From assembly GCA_009917455.1 (NCBI GenBank), contig QZDS01000004.1:214339-278338 (forward strand): DNA of 64,000 bases, written 5' to 3'. Positions within the stretch are counted from its first letter, which is position 1. Every line of letters begins with the position of its first letter. Source of the DNA: a bacterium 1xD8-48. GTDB taxonomy: Bacteria; Bacillota; Clostridia; Lachnospirales; Lachnospiraceae. The notes under the pieces are model-generated. The model was not told the origin of the DNA. It did not search any database and saw only the letters and a program-made list of their open reading frames with translations. The translations under genes and the position numbers were made by a program. Shown here piece by piece: positions 26,190 to 35,778 of this stretch.

Positions 26190-27320
26190 ATGAAAGGAAA
26201 ATATATTGCACAAATAAGAAGTGATGATGAATCTGTTGGTGCGGTGAAGAAAATATATGATCAGATAGAAGTTTTCACTAAACATGGGTATGAGATGGAG
26301 TTGGTTAACTTTAAACCGTCATCGTCGGGACTCAGAAAAACTCATCTTGGAAAGGGTATATGTGCGTCTATTCCATTGACATATGTCTTTGCAAAATATC
26401 ATTACAGTGAGGAAATAGGTGGCGCTGATTTTTATTATATAAGGTTTGAGGCGGCTGATGTGTCGTTTTGCAAATTTTTAAAGCAGTTGAGAACAAACAA
26501 TCTACACGCAAAAATTATTATTGAATTTCCGGACTATCCCAATACTTATTGGATGAACTCAATTTTACATATAGGAATTAAACTTAAAGACTATCATGCA
26601 CGTCCAATTTACAAAAAATATGTGGATAGATTTGCGATATGGAATGATAACATTTCAGAAATTTACGGAGTACCTACCATTAAAACCATTAATGGAATTA
26701 AGGTTGACAGAATTCCACTCAGAAATGCAGACAACGTTATTGGCGATGAAATACATGTAATTGGAGTGGCCACCATGTTTGCATTTCATGGATTCGACCG
26801 CCTTATAAAAGGAATGATTAGCTACTATGAAAAAAACGAAAATGCTGAGAAGTTATATTTTCATGTTGTAGGTGATGGACCAGGACCAGAGTTAAAAAAG
26901 TATTTACAAATGGTAGAGGGTACCAAGGCTGAAGCTTTTGTCATTTTTGAAGGGAAACAATCAGGTGAAAATCTAAATTGTATATTTGATAAATGTGATT
27001 TGGCAATTGGCTCTCTTGGAATGCACAGGATAGGATATACAGTTGCATCATCTCTTAAAAGCAGAGAGTATTTGGCGCGAGGGCTGGCTATAGTTACAGG
27101 ATGTCCGATAGATATTCTTCTGGGAACAGATTTTGACTATGTACTGGAATTTCCGGCAGACGAATCAGATATAGATATCAATAGTGTAGTTGCCTTTTAT
27201 AAGGAGAAAAAATTGGGAACTGATAGGGTAAAAATTTCTAAAGTAATTCGTCAATTTGCAATTGAACATTGTGATATGGAAGTGGCAATGAAAGAGATTA
27301 TTCAGTATATTGAGAAATAA
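26190..27320 (+). CDS. GT4-like glycosyltransferase
   Basis: 376 residues in a GT-B layout. The N-terminal half has the donor-approach loop SVGAVKKIYDQIEVF and IIIEFPDYPNTYW. The C-terminal half has ATMFAFHGFDRLIKGM, HVVGDGPGPELKKYL and SLKSREYLARGLAIVTG in the place of the family's acidic E-x7-E region. It starts one base after the stop of the previous gene. The glycosyltransferase 4-like call is good; the sugar is unknown. Confidence 0.78.
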   Translation: MKGKYIAQIRSDDESVGAVKKIYDQIEVFTKHGYEMELVNFKPSSSGLRKTHLGKGICASIPLTYVFAKYHYSEEIGGADFYYIRFEAADVSFCKFLKQLRTNNLHAKIIIEFPDYPNTYWMNSILHIGIKLKDYHARPIYKKYVDRFAIWNDNISEIYGVPTIKTINGIKVDRIPLRNADNVIGDEIHVIGVATMFAFHGFDRLIKGMISYYEKNENAEKLYFHVVGDGPGPELKKYLQMVEGTKAEAFVIFEGKQSGENLNCIFDKCDLAIGSLGMHRIGYTVASSLKSREYLARGLAIVTGCPIDILLGTDFDYVLEFPADESDIDINSVVAFYKEKKLGTDRVKISKVIRQFAIEHCDMEVAMKEIIQYIEK

Positions 27321-27340
27321 TCTAAGATTAAGGAGCATTA

Positions 27341-28165
27341 ATGTATACAATAGATAAATCAACATCACAACAAATTAATGCCATGAAGTTTGTTTTTATT
27401 CTTTTAGTAGTTTTTATTCATTCGGAAGCGTTGCCCCAATTGCCATATGAATTAGATATCCCAATTTATGTGGAAAATTGTAAACAGATAATAAGCGTAT
27501 TTACTGATGTGGCGATACCAGGATTTGCCTTTTTTTCTGGTTTTTTCTTGTTTTCAAGAGAGTTTACATGGTGTGAAAATATGCGAAAAAAAATTAGGAG
27601 TATATTGGTTCCATATCTTATTATCAACAGTTTCTGGATTGCATTTTTTATATTGGTACAAAAGATTCCTATGTTGGCAGGATATTTTACAGCACCTGAA
27701 TATAAAATAGATAGTTTAGATGATATAATTAATGCGTATATTGGGCAAGTTCCATTATATTATCCGTTTTGGTTTTTGAAAGATTTATTTATACTAAATA
27801 TTTTGGCATCTGTTTTTCAAAAAATATTAAATAAATTCCCGTTGATTATAGTGGGGGGCTTGCTACTCTTACAATTTAGCGATATTTCGGTTTCACTCAT
27901 ATATAATAAGCAAGTACTTATTTGGTTCTTGTTTGGCGGTATATGGGTAAGATATAGGTTAGATATATTGATAATAAAAAAAATCCCATCTCTATTATTG
28001 GCATTTATGACATTTATGGTAACATTAGCTAAGATGATTTGGACAGATAATGTCTTTGTGGCAACATTTTCATTGGCTATAATGTTTTGTTTTTTTTACA
28101 TATTGGCTGATAAACTATTGCATTCCAAAATTTATAAAGCAGTAATATGGGGGGGGGCAATTTAG
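27341..28165 (+). CDS. Acyltransferase family 3 membrane protein, frame lost at a G9 tract (OFF)
   Basis: 274 residues as now read. AAGGAG lies before the ATG. Helix 1 (MKFVFILLVVFIHSEAL) has the family histidine, and about nine helices follow with FFSGFFLFSRE and YYPFWFLKDLFI. The frame is lost at 28149-28157: TGG GGG GGG GCA ATT TAG. The missing end, SFFVYASHEYYEAMFKK plus the final helix, continues in the next frame (28173-28367). With G8 the protein is 341 residues, the usual length for the family, and the end reads WGG-QFSFFVYASHEYYE, which fits other family 3 C-termini. Confidence 0.82.
   Translation: MYTIDKSTSQQINAMKFVFILLVVFIHSEALPQLPYELDIPIYVENCKQIISVFTDVAIPGFAFFSGFFLFSREFTWCENMRKKIRSILVPYLIINSFWIAFFILVQKIPMLAGYFTAPEYKIDSLDDIINAYIGQVPLYYPFWFLKDLFILNILASVFQKILNKFPLIIVGGLLLLQFSDISVSLIYNKQVLIWFLFGGIWVRYRLDILIIKKIPSLLLAFMTFMVTLAKMIWTDNVFVATFSLAIMFCFFYILADKLLHSKIYKAVIWGGAI
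28149..28157 (+). repeat. poly-G tract, G9, out of frame (OFF)
   Basis: Nine G at the end of an acyltransferase gene. G8 restores the last two helices; G9 stops three codons later; G10 stops further on. Third of the three tracts in an OFF state. Confidence 0.87.
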
Positions 28166-28172
28166 TTTTTTT

Positions 28173-28367
28173 GTGTATGCATCCCATGAATATTATGAGG
28201 CAATGTTTAAGAAGATAGTAATGATGATATTGCCACAATATGGAATAATACAAATGCTGGAGTACTTTTTGTTACCGATTGGTATTTTTTTGTGTTGCAT
28301 ATTAGCAGGTGCGTGTTGCAAAAAATATGCATTACCAATCTATAAATTGATTTGTGGCAGCAGATAA
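28173..28367 (+). CDS. Acyltransferase family 3, C-terminal fragment in the displaced frame
   Basis: 64 residues from the first ATG in that frame, but the sequence is continuous with the tract from 28158 (QFSFFVYASH). It holds the final helix (FLLPIGIFLCCILAGACC) and a basic tail. There is no ribosome site before the ATG. It is not an independent gene but the end of the acyltransferase gene when the tract has eight G. Confidence 0.78.
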   Translation: MYASHEYYEAMFKKIVMMILPQYGIIQMLEYFLLPIGIFLCCILAGACCKKYALPIYKLICGSR

Positions 28368-28451
28368 TGGATTGATATTTGTCTTTAGAAGCTATATTGT
28401 AGACAAAAGGCTTGAAGATACGGAAAATTTTTGTTTAGGAGCATTTTTGAC

Positions 28452-29405
28452 ATGATTAAAAAAATTGTAGTATCTGGCGCAACAGGAGCCATTGGAATGG
28501 CATTAGTAAAATATGCCATAGAACAGGATATGCAGGTGCTTGCTATTTGCCATAGAAATTCCAGGAGGATTTTTCAGTTGCCCGATGCAGCGAATTTGCG
28601 TATACTTGAGGTAAATGTTGATGAATACTTCGATTTCGCAAAAAAAACAAAGGATTTGGTATCATCAGACGAATATGACGTTTTTTTTCATTTGGCCTGG
28701 CAGGGAACTACGGGCATTGCCCGAAATGATATGAATTTACAGCTAAGTAATGTTCAATATACTCTGGGAGCAGTGGAAATGGCAAGAGCATTGGGGTGTA
28801 AATGTTTTGTCGGAGCGGGTTCCCAGGCGGAATATGGAAGAACGGAGGGAATAATATCCTCTAAAACACCTGTATTTCCGGAAAATGGTTATGGAATTGC
28901 TAAATTATGTGCTGGACAGATGAGTAGAATCAGATGTGAACAGCTGGGAATAAAGCATATTTGGACAAGGATTTTGAGTATCTATGGGCCGGGGGATGGT
29001 GAGAATACTTTAATTATGTCTGCAATTAGAAGTTTTTTAAACCATCAATATATTGAATTTACAGAAGGAATGCAGAAATGGGACTATTTATATAGTGGGG
29101 ATGCGGCGAGGATTTTAATAGGATTATCTGAATGGGGGGCGCATGGAAAGGTATATTGTGTTGGCTCAGGAAAGATTCAGCTATTGAAAGAGTATATTCA
29201 TCAGATATATACGATAATTAATGAAAAGGATGTAGCTGATTCTGAATTGGGAATTGGAAAAAGGCCGTATATGGACAAGCAGGTAATGTATCTTCAGGCA
29301 GATATTGAAGAATGGCCTGATGAATTGAAACAGGAGTTTTTAGAAAAACCAATGTGCTCTTTCACAGAAGGAATTAAATATACGATTTCTTCATGGCGTT
29401 CATGA
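28452..29405 (+). CDS. NAD-dependent epimerase/dehydratase (extended SDR)
   Basis: About 317 residues from ATG 28452, which has AGGAG 10 bases upstream; the frame also has a TTG at 28431. Seen: nucleotide motif VSGATGAIG, FFHLAWQG, and the catalytic YGIAK (Tyr-x3-Lys), then RILSIYGPGD and WDYLYSGDAA. This is a sugar-nucleotide 4-ketoreductase or epimerase. It heads the CDP-deoxysugar block, where a final 4-keto reduction is needed, so I propose that role. Confidence 0.83.
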   Translation: MIKKIVVSGATGAIGMALVKYAIEQDMQVLAICHRNSRRIFQLPDAANLRILEVNVDEYFDFAKKTKDLVSSDEYDVFFHLAWQGTTGIARNDMNLQLSNVQYTLGAVEMARALGCKCFVGAGSQAEYGRTEGIISSKTPVFPENGYGIAKLCAGQMSRIRCEQLGIKHIWTRILSIYGPGDGENTLIMSAIRSFLNHQYIEFTEGMQKWDYLYSGDAARILIGLSEWGAHGKVYCVGSGKIQLLKEYIHQIYTIINEKDVADSELGIGKRPYMDKQVMYLQADIEEWPDELKQEFLEKPMCSFTEGIKYTISSWRS

Positions 29406-29466
29406 AGAGAAAGACGCACATTTGTAGTTTAGTGTGGGATAATAATAAATGAAGTGAGGGAAAAGA

Positions 29467-30135
29467 GTGGAACGTGTATTGATAACTGGAGGGTCGAGGG
29501 GAATAGGGAAAGCAATTGCTCGGAAATTTAAAGAAGAAGGGTATGAGGTGATTACACCGAGCAGGCAGGAATTGAATCTGTCAGATATGTCATCAATTGA
29601 AGACTATGTTTTAGCGCAGAAATATCAGCAGCCTTTTGATGTGATTATTAATAACGCGGGATGTAATGATATTCATTTAGTGGAGGACATTACAGATGAA
29701 GAATTGCTGGGGATGATTAATGTAAATTTAGTTGCTCCGATTCGATTGCTGCGTGGGCTTATTGGGCCTATGAAAAAACAAAAGTATGGTAGAATTGTGA
29801 ATATTGCATCTATATGGGCGGTAGTATCCAAAGCGGGAAGGTGTGTGTACAGCGCAACAAAAAACGGTCTCCATGGAGTTACAAACACACTGGCCGTGGA
29901 ACTTGCTGAGTATAATATTTTAGTGAATACAGTGTGTCCTGGTTTTACGTTAACGGAATTAACCAGAAAAAATAATACAGCAGAGGAAATCGCTCAGATT
30001 TCAAAAGATATTCCGTTGGGAAGGATGGCGGAACCGGAAGAAATTGCAAAGGTGGTATATTTTCTTGCCAGTAAGGAAAATACCTATCTTACAGGGCAGA
30101 AAATAGTAGTTGACGGAGGGTTTTCTGAAAAATGA
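29467..30135 (+). CDS. Classical short-chain dehydrogenase/reductase (FabG-like)
   Basis: 222 residues with GTG start behind GAGGG. Motifs: TGGSRGIGKA, INNAG, the serine in IASIWA and the catalytic YSATK, then PGFTLTELT. NAD(P)H-dependent oxidoreduction of a carbonyl or alcohol. It overlaps the following gene by four bases, so it is tied to the cyclase and ThDP enzyme, and probably acts on a sugar or cyclitol intermediate rather than in fatty acid synthesis. Confidence 0.85.
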   Translation: MERVLITGGSRGIGKAIARKFKEEGYEVITPSRQELNLSDMSSIEDYVLAQKYQQPFDVIINNAGCNDIHLVEDITDEELLGMINVNLVAPIRLLRGLIGPMKKQKYGRIVNIASIWAVVSKAGRCVYSATKNGLHGVTNTLAVELAEYNILVNTVCPGFTLTELTRKNNTAEEIAQISKDIPLGRMAEPEEIAKVVYFLASKENTYLTGQKIVVDGGFSEK

Positions 30136-31202
30136 ATATAAAATCAAGGTTTAAAGATTATCAAGTTAATTTGGTCAGCGATTTTTCTTTCATAGATAAT
30201 ATTACATTGGATGAGAAAACATATGTTGTTGCCGATAAGAATGTGTACAAATTGTATTATGACAGACTTTTTAAACGAATCAGTAAGGAGCAATTATATC
30301 TTATAGAGGCCGTAGAAGAAAATAAAACGATTAAAACAGCTCTGGAAATATGTGAGAAAATGACGGGGCTTTCTGCACGAAGAAATGCAAGGCTTGTCTC
30401 TGTGGGCGGGGGAATTATTCAGGATATAACTGGTTTTGTGGCCAATATTTTATATCGTGGAATTCATTGGACATTTGTCCCGACAACACTTTTAGCTTCC
30501 TGTGACAGTTGCATAGGAGGAAAGACATCATTAAATTATAAGTCTTTTAAAAATTTATTAGGGACCTTTTATCCGCCGGATGAGATTTATATTTGTCCAG
30601 TTTTTTTTGATACTTTGTCTGAAAAAGATTTTCTGAGCGGACTGGGCGAGGTCGTAAAATTTAATTTTATGTATGGTGAAGAAGGGCTTGTAAAAATAGA
30701 AGAGAACATATCGAAGCTAATAGACCGTGATAAAGAGGTGTTAAACCAGTTTGTAGAGAGTTCGCTTTTGTTTAAACGTCGGTTTATTGAGGAAGACGAA
30801 TTTGACAGAGGAAAACGGATTCAATTAAATTTTGCACACACTTTTGGACATGCATTTGAAACCATGAGCAATTATGAAATTCCTCATGGGACTGCAGTTG
30901 CGATGGGGACTGTTACTGCAAACTATATTTCAATGAAGAGGGGGATGTTGGATGAAGAGTATGTGCAACGAATGGAAAATGTTTTATGGAATATTATTCG
31001 GGTTAATATAACAGGGCTTCATATAAACATAGATACAATCTTAAAGGCAATCCATAAGGACAAAAAGCAGGTTGATAACCAAATTACGGCAATTTTAATG
31101 GATAGAAAAATGGAACTTCATATTCTCCATGATTTACAGTCGGAAGAAATAGCAAATGCGGTTAAATATTTGTTTGGGCATTTAAAAGGGAACGATAATT
31201 AG
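30132..31202 (+). CDS. 3-dehydroquinate synthase-like cyclase
   Basis: 356 residues. AroB-superfamily signature: SVGGGIIQDITGF, YRGIHWTFVPTTLLA, DSCIGGKT-LN. The zinc ligands appear intact: Glu173 (LGEVVKF), His236 (AHTFGHAFE) and His252 (PHGTA). Compared with true AroB the usual EVIKYG and HGEAVA motifs are changed (EVVKFN, HGTAVA), so it may belong to a branch acting on other sugar phosphates, such as those making cyclitols. It sits between an SDR and a ThDP enzyme in a sugar-nucleotide block, with no shikimate genes around, so a carbocyclic or modified sugar is more likely than dehydroquinate. Confidence 0.75.
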   Translation: MNIKSRFKDYQVNLVSDFSFIDNITLDEKTYVVADKNVYKLYYDRLFKRISKEQLYLIEAVEENKTIKTALEICEKMTGLSARRNARLVSVGGGIIQDITGFVANILYRGIHWTFVPTTLLASCDSCIGGKTSLNYKSFKNLLGTFYPPDEIYICPVFFDTLSEKDFLSGLGEVVKFNFMYGEEGLVKIEENISKLIDRDKEVLNQFVESSLLFKRRFIEEDEFDRGKRIQLNFAHTFGHAFETMSNYEIPHGTAVAMGTVTANYISMKRGMLDEEYVQRMENVLWNIIRVNITGLHINIDTILKAIHKDKKQVDNQITAILMDRKMELHILHDLQSEEIANAVKYLFGHLKGNDN

Positions 31203-31218
31203 AAGGACTTAAAAGCAA

Positions 31219-33051
31219 ATGAAAATAAAGGTAGCGGAGTATATTGCAGATTTTTTTGCTGGCAAGGGAGTCAGAGATATCTTTACAATTACGGGTGGAG
31301 GCGCCATGCATTTGAACGATGCATTTGGGCACCATGAAAAACTGCATTGCACTTATAATCACCATGAACAGGCAAGTGCAATGGCAGCAGAGAGTTATGC
31401 GCGTCTCACAGGGAATATTGCATTAGTATGCGTAACAAGTGGACCGGGAGGAACTAATGCGATTACTGGTGTAATGGGTGGATGGGTGGATTCTATTCCG
31501 ATGTTTATTATTTCCGGGCAGGTTAAGCGGGAAACTACAGTAGGGAGTACCGGGCTTCCTTTAAGGCAATTAGGAGATCAGGAATTTCAGGTGGTGGATG
31601 CTGTAAAATGTATGACCAAATATGCATATATGATTACAGAACCGGAGACTGTCAAATATCATTTGGAAAAAGCATGGTATCTCGCAATACATGGGCGGAA
31701 GGGGCCTGTCTGGCTGGACATACCCGTTGATGTACAGGGAGCGTTTATAGAAGAGGATAGTCTTCAGGGATTTTGGCCAGAGGAAAGTTTAACTCGTATA
31801 GAACATCCGCTATATGATGAGAGCAGGACGGATACCATATTACAAAAAATAAAAAAAGCGAAAAGACCAATTATTTATGCGGGTTCCGGTATTAGGCTTG
31901 GGAATGCAGAAAATGAATTTTATCGTTGTATTGAATTATTGGGGATTCCGGTAGTGATGGAATGGAATGCTTATGATTTACTTTGGAATGAGCACCCTTT
32001 GTATGGGGGACGGCCTGGAAATATCGGTACACGTGGTGGAAATTTTATGGTACAGTGTAGCGATTTGATTCTGGCGCTTGGAACCAGACTTAATATCCGT
32101 CAGGTGAGTTATAACTATAAACAATTTGCACCCCAGGCATATAAAATAGTAATTGATATTGATGAAGCGGAATTGCAAAAGCCAACGATTATACCTGATA
32201 TGCCAATCCATGCCGATGTGAAAGATGTGCTGGTATCATTGATTCGGCGTCTGGAGCAGTTACCGGAAAAAGAACGGCAGGAACTGGCGGTGCAGCATAA
32301 AAATTGGGTTGCCATGGGTAAGAAACTTGAGCAACGTTATCCCGTAGTGCGGAAAGAATATTACAAAGATATAAATCCTGTAAATCCATATGTATTTATA
32401 AAAAAATTATATGACGCGCTTGAAATAGGAGATAATATTGTTTGCGGTAATGGTAGTGCATGTGTGGTTTCTTTCCAGGCTGCAAAAATAAAAGCAGGAC
32501 AAAGGATGTATACAAATAACGGATGTGCAGCAATGGGCTATGGATTCCCGGCGGCAATCGGAGCATGCATTGCAACAAAAGGAAAGCGGGTCATATGTAT
32601 TGACGGTGATGGCAGTTTTCAAATGAATATTCAGGAACTACAGACAGTAGTTTATAATCAGCTGAATCTTAAATTATTTATTATCAATAATAACGGCTAT
32701 CATTCCATAAGACAGACGCAATATAATCTGTTTAATCCACCTTTGGTAGGGGTGTGCGAGGGAAACGGTTTGAGTTTTCCAAATCTCGAAAGAATTGCTT
32801 ATGCATATGAGTTGCCTTACATTAAAATTCAGTCATTGGAAGAAATTGAATTGGGAGTGGAGAATGCATTAAATGAAAATGGACCAATTCTTATTGAGGT
32901 GGTTGTAAGCCAGGAACAAAATTTTGAACCGAAGCTTTCTTCTAAACTATTGAAGGATGGAACAATGGTGTCGCCTGCTATGGACGATATGTATCCATTT
33001 TTACCAAAGGATGAATATGAGGCTGTGCATAAAGAATGCAGTGCTATTTGA
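31219..33051 (+). CDS. Thiamine-diphosphate enzyme, acetolactate synthase-like
   Basis: 610 residues. Three-domain ThDP architecture: N-terminal Pyr domain with the catalytic Glu in NHHEQASAMAAESYAR and SGPGGTNAITG; a middle domain with GSGIRLGNAE; C-terminal PP domain with GDGSFQMNIQEL and the metal ligands in NNNGYHSIRQ. Acetolactate synthases use pyruvate; YerE-like relatives attach a two-carbon unit to CDP-4-keto-3,6-dideoxyglucose to make yersiniose. The rfbFGH homologues downstream make such a role attractive. No regulatory subunit gene is nearby, which argues against branched-chain amino-acid synthesis. Confidence 0.78.
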   Translation: MKIKVAEYIADFFAGKGVRDIFTITGGGAMHLNDAFGHHEKLHCTYNHHEQASAMAAESYARLTGNIALVCVTSGPGGTNAITGVMGGWVDSIPMFIISGQVKRETTVGSTGLPLRQLGDQEFQVVDAVKCMTKYAYMITEPETVKYHLEKAWYLAIHGRKGPVWLDIPVDVQGAFIEEDSLQGFWPEESLTRIEHPLYDESRTDTILQKIKKAKRPIIYAGSGIRLGNAENEFYRCIELLGIPVVMEWNAYDLLWNEHPLYGGRPGNIGTRGGNFMVQCSDLILALGTRLNIRQVSYNYKQFAPQAYKIVIDIDEAELQKPTIIPDMPIHADVKDVLVSLIRRLEQLPEKERQELAVQHKNWVAMGKKLEQRYPVVRKEYYKDINPVNPYVFIKKLYDALEIGDNIVCGNGSACVVSFQAAKIKAGQRMYTNNGCAAMGYGFPAAIGACIATKGKRVICIDGDGSFQMNIQELQTVVYNQLNLKLFIINNNGYHSIRQTQYNLFNPPLVGVCEGNGLSFPNLERIAYAYELPYIKIQSLEEIELGVENALNENGPILIEVVVSQEQNFEPKLSSKLLKDGTMVSPAMDDMYPFLPKDEYEAVHKECSAI

Positions 33052-33066
33052 AGCAGGAGGATAAGG

Positions 33067-34668
33067 ATGCTTTTATTAGATTGTACATTGCGGGATGGGG
33101 GATATGTAAATAATTGGGAATTTGGCTATGATAATATTATCAATATATACGAGAGATTGGTATCAGCCCAGATTGATATCATTGAAATCGGCTTTATAGA
33201 TGAACGCTGTACTTACGATATTAATCGAAGTATGTTTCCAGATACGATAAGTGTAAAACGAACTTTTGGCGGTCTGGATAAGGGAAATTCCCTCATAGTC
33301 GGTATGATCGATTATGGCACCTGTTCTATAGAAAAGATAGAATATCAGAAAGATAGCTTTTTGGATGGCATACGCGTTATATTTAAGAAGGAAAAAATGT
33401 ATGACGCAATAGAATTTTGCAGGCAGGTTAAATCAAAGGGTTATAAAGTTTTTGCACAGGCGGTATCTATTACCAGTTATAATGATGAAAGTTTCAGAGA
33501 ACTTCTTGCACTCGTAAATGACATAGAGCCATATACATTTTCTCTTGTGGATACTTATGGATTATTGCATAAAGGAGAATTGCAAAAATATCTGCAAATC
33601 GCAGATATAGGATTAAAATCAAATATTGGTTTAGGATACCATGCTCATAATAATTTTCAATTAGCATATTCCAATTGCATAGAGTTATTAGAGCATCCTA
33701 TGGATAGGAGAATGTTGGTGGATGCAAGTCTGTATGGCATGGGTAAAAGCGCAGGAAATACACCGATAGAACTGCTTTCAATGTATATGAATGAACATTG
33801 TGGCAAAGCATATCAGTCTCCACAGCTTTTGGAAGCAATTGATGTAAATATTATGGATATTTATCGAAAAACGCCATGGGGATATACATTCAAATTCTAT
33901 TTGTCAGCAGCAAATGATTGCCATCCCAATTATGTAACTTATTTACAGGAAAAACGCAAATTATCCGTGAAATCTATTTCTGAGATTTTGGAGTCGATTT
34001 CACAAGATAAAAAATTGCTGTATGATGCAGAATATATTGAGCAGTTATATCTTCAGTATCAGGCAAGAGAATGTGAAGACACGGCCGACAGAAAAAGGCT
34101 TCAGGAGATGTGGGGAATAAATAATGCAGATAGACCCATTTTACTGCTGGGGCCTGGAAAGAATATTCGCGTACAGAAGGAAAAAATAATAGCTTATATA
34201 AAATCATCACATCCAATGATAATTGCAATTAATTTTTTACCGGAAGACTTTCGAATTGACTCATTATTTCTTACCAATTCAAAGCGATATGTTCAGTTAT
34301 TTGCAAAGTTGATGAAACAATTGCCGCAGATTCCGATAGTGGCAACATCCAATGTTACAAGTGCCGGGAAAAAATTTGATATTACTTTAAATTACAGCAA
34401 TTTATTAGATGAAAAAGCCTGGATTATCGATAATCCGCTGATTATGCTACTGAAGTTATTGAAGCAATTCGGGGTAGAGCAGGTAAATCTTGCCGGGTTT
34501 GACGGATTTAAGAAAGCAGAAACGGCAAATTATATTAATGAAAATATGGAGTATGAGTTTACACAGGAAAAAGCAATACAGCTCAACAGGGATATGGAGA
34601 ATTCGTTAAAAAGGCTTGGACTTGTTAAAATGATTAATTTTGTTACAGATACTTTATATCAAATTTAA
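33067..34668 (+). CDS. HMGL-type aldolase fused to a C-terminal MptE/DUF115-like domain
   Basis: 533 residues. Residues 1 to about 300 are a TIM barrel like 4-hydroxy-2-oxovalerate aldolase and isopropylmalate synthase: LDCTLRDGGY at the start, GFIDERCTY, and the metal-binding GYHAHNN. The C-terminal 170 residues (ILLLGPGKNIRVQKEKI, AINFLPEDFRIDSLFLTN, VNLAGFDGF) look like the motif-bearing part of the MptE/DUF115 family seen with surface glycans. AGGAGG lies before the ATG, 15 bases after the ThDP gene. A carbon-carbon bond step on a keto sugar or on pyruvate is implied; the substrate is not known. Confidence 0.7.
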   Translation: MLLLDCTLRDGGYVNNWEFGYDNIINIYERLVSAQIDIIEIGFIDERCTYDINRSMFPDTISVKRTFGGLDKGNSLIVGMIDYGTCSIEKIEYQKDSFLDGIRVIFKKEKMYDAIEFCRQVKSKGYKVFAQAVSITSYNDESFRELLALVNDIEPYTFSLVDTYGLLHKGELQKYLQIADIGLKSNIGLGYHAHNNFQLAYSNCIELLEHPMDRRMLVDASLYGMGKSAGNTPIELLSMYMNEHCGKAYQSPQLLEAIDVNIMDIYRKTPWGYTFKFYLSAANDCHPNYVTYLQEKRKLSVKSISEILESISQDKKLLYDAEYIEQLYLQYQARECEDTADRKRLQEMWGINNADRPILLLGPGKNIRVQKEKIIAYIKSSHPMIIAINFLPEDFRIDSLFLTNSKRYVQLFAKLMKQLPQIPIVATSNVTSAGKKFDITLNYSNLLDEKAWIIDNPLIMLLKLLKQFGVEQVNLAGFDGFKKAETANYINENMEYEFTQEKAIQLNRDMENSLKRLGLVKMINFVTDTLYQI

Positions 34669-34693
34669 TAAAATGATGACGGAGAGCGTGGTT

Positions 34694-35734
34694 ATGAACT
34701 GGTTTGATTTTTATAAAGGAAAAAAAGTACTAATCACCGGGCACACTGGTTTTAAAGGTTCCTGGATGTCATCTGTACTTTTACAAGTTGGTGCGGAGGT
34801 ATCGGGTTATGCACTTTCAGCGCCGACAAATCTCAGTCTCTTTGAATTATGTGGTCTGAAAGACAAAATAAACTCCATAGAAGGCGATGTTCGCGATTGC
34901 GAAAATTAAAAAAGGTATTTACGGAAACAAAGCCGGAGATAGTCATTCATATGGCTGCCCAACCGATTGTCAGGGAATCATATCAGTCTCCGGTATACAC
35001 CTATGAAACAAACGTTATGGGAACGGTTAATTTACTTGAATGTGTGCGCCACACGGACAGCGTGAGGTCAGTGGTAAATGTTACCACTGATAAGGTATAT
35101 TAAAAATAAAGAGTGGTGCTGGGGATATCGTGAGAATGAAGAATTAGATGGTCATGACCCGTATTCCAATTCGAAATCCTGCTCAGAGCTGGTTACTTCA
35201 AGCTATAAAAATTCTTTTTTGCATGAGGCCGGAATAGCAGTATCAACTGCGCGTGCAGGGAATGTTATAGGGGGAGGCGATTTCGCCAGAGACAGGATTA
35301 TTCCTGATTGTGTGAGAGCGGTAAAAGAAAGAAAAGACATAGTGGTCAGAAATCCTTATTCTGTGCGTCCCTACCAGCATGTGTTAGAGCCGATTGCTGT
35401 GTATTTAATGCTTGCAAAAGCGCAGTATGAAGATTTAAAGTATGCAGGAAGTTATAATGTGGGGCCGGACGATACAGATTGTCTGACAACGGGTGAACTG
35501 GTAAACTTATTTTGCAAGACGTGGATGGAAGAGACAGGGTATGAAGCGAAATGGGTAAATCAATATGACGGGGGTCCTCATGAAGCAAATTTTTTGAGGC
35601 TGGACTGTTCAAAGCTTAAAAATACTTTTGGGTGGAAGCCGGAATGGAATATCGGAAAAACGATGAAAAAGCTCGTTGAGTGGTATCATGTTTATCTGAG
35701 TTGTGGTATAATAACTGAATGTATGAGATATTGA
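34694..35734 (+). pseudogene. rfbG: CDP-glucose 4,6-dehydratase, split by two compensating frameshifts
   Basis: ATG 34694 behind GGAGAG. The homology runs through three frames: MNWFDFYKGKKVLITGHTGF to GDVRDCEN (TAA 34907); LKKVFTETKPEIVIHMAAQP to NVTTDKVY (TAA 35101); and NKEWCWGYRENEELDGHDPY to the end, with the catalytic YSNSK. The first shift lacks one base in GAAAAT; the second has one extra base near TATTAA. The net frame is restored, but a stop lies at each junction. Without them the protein would be 346 residues, the usual length. The dehydratase makes CDP-4-keto-6-deoxyglucose. Neither site is a G tract, and no programmed frameshift site fits, so this is either a decayed gene or assembly error. 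If it is really broken, the CDP branch is off unless another dehydratase exists. Confidence 0.85.
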
Positions 35735-35778
35735 GAAAAGAGTTTTTGACCATATAACGTAGAAAGGGATAGGGGGAG

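Noticed and set aside
34895..34920. A6-G slippery stretch near the first rfbG frameshift as a programmed -1 site
   Set aside because: The in-frame TAA at 34907 precedes the slippery bases, so ribosomes would stop before slipping; no stimulatory stem was seen, and a second frameshift of opposite sign follows.
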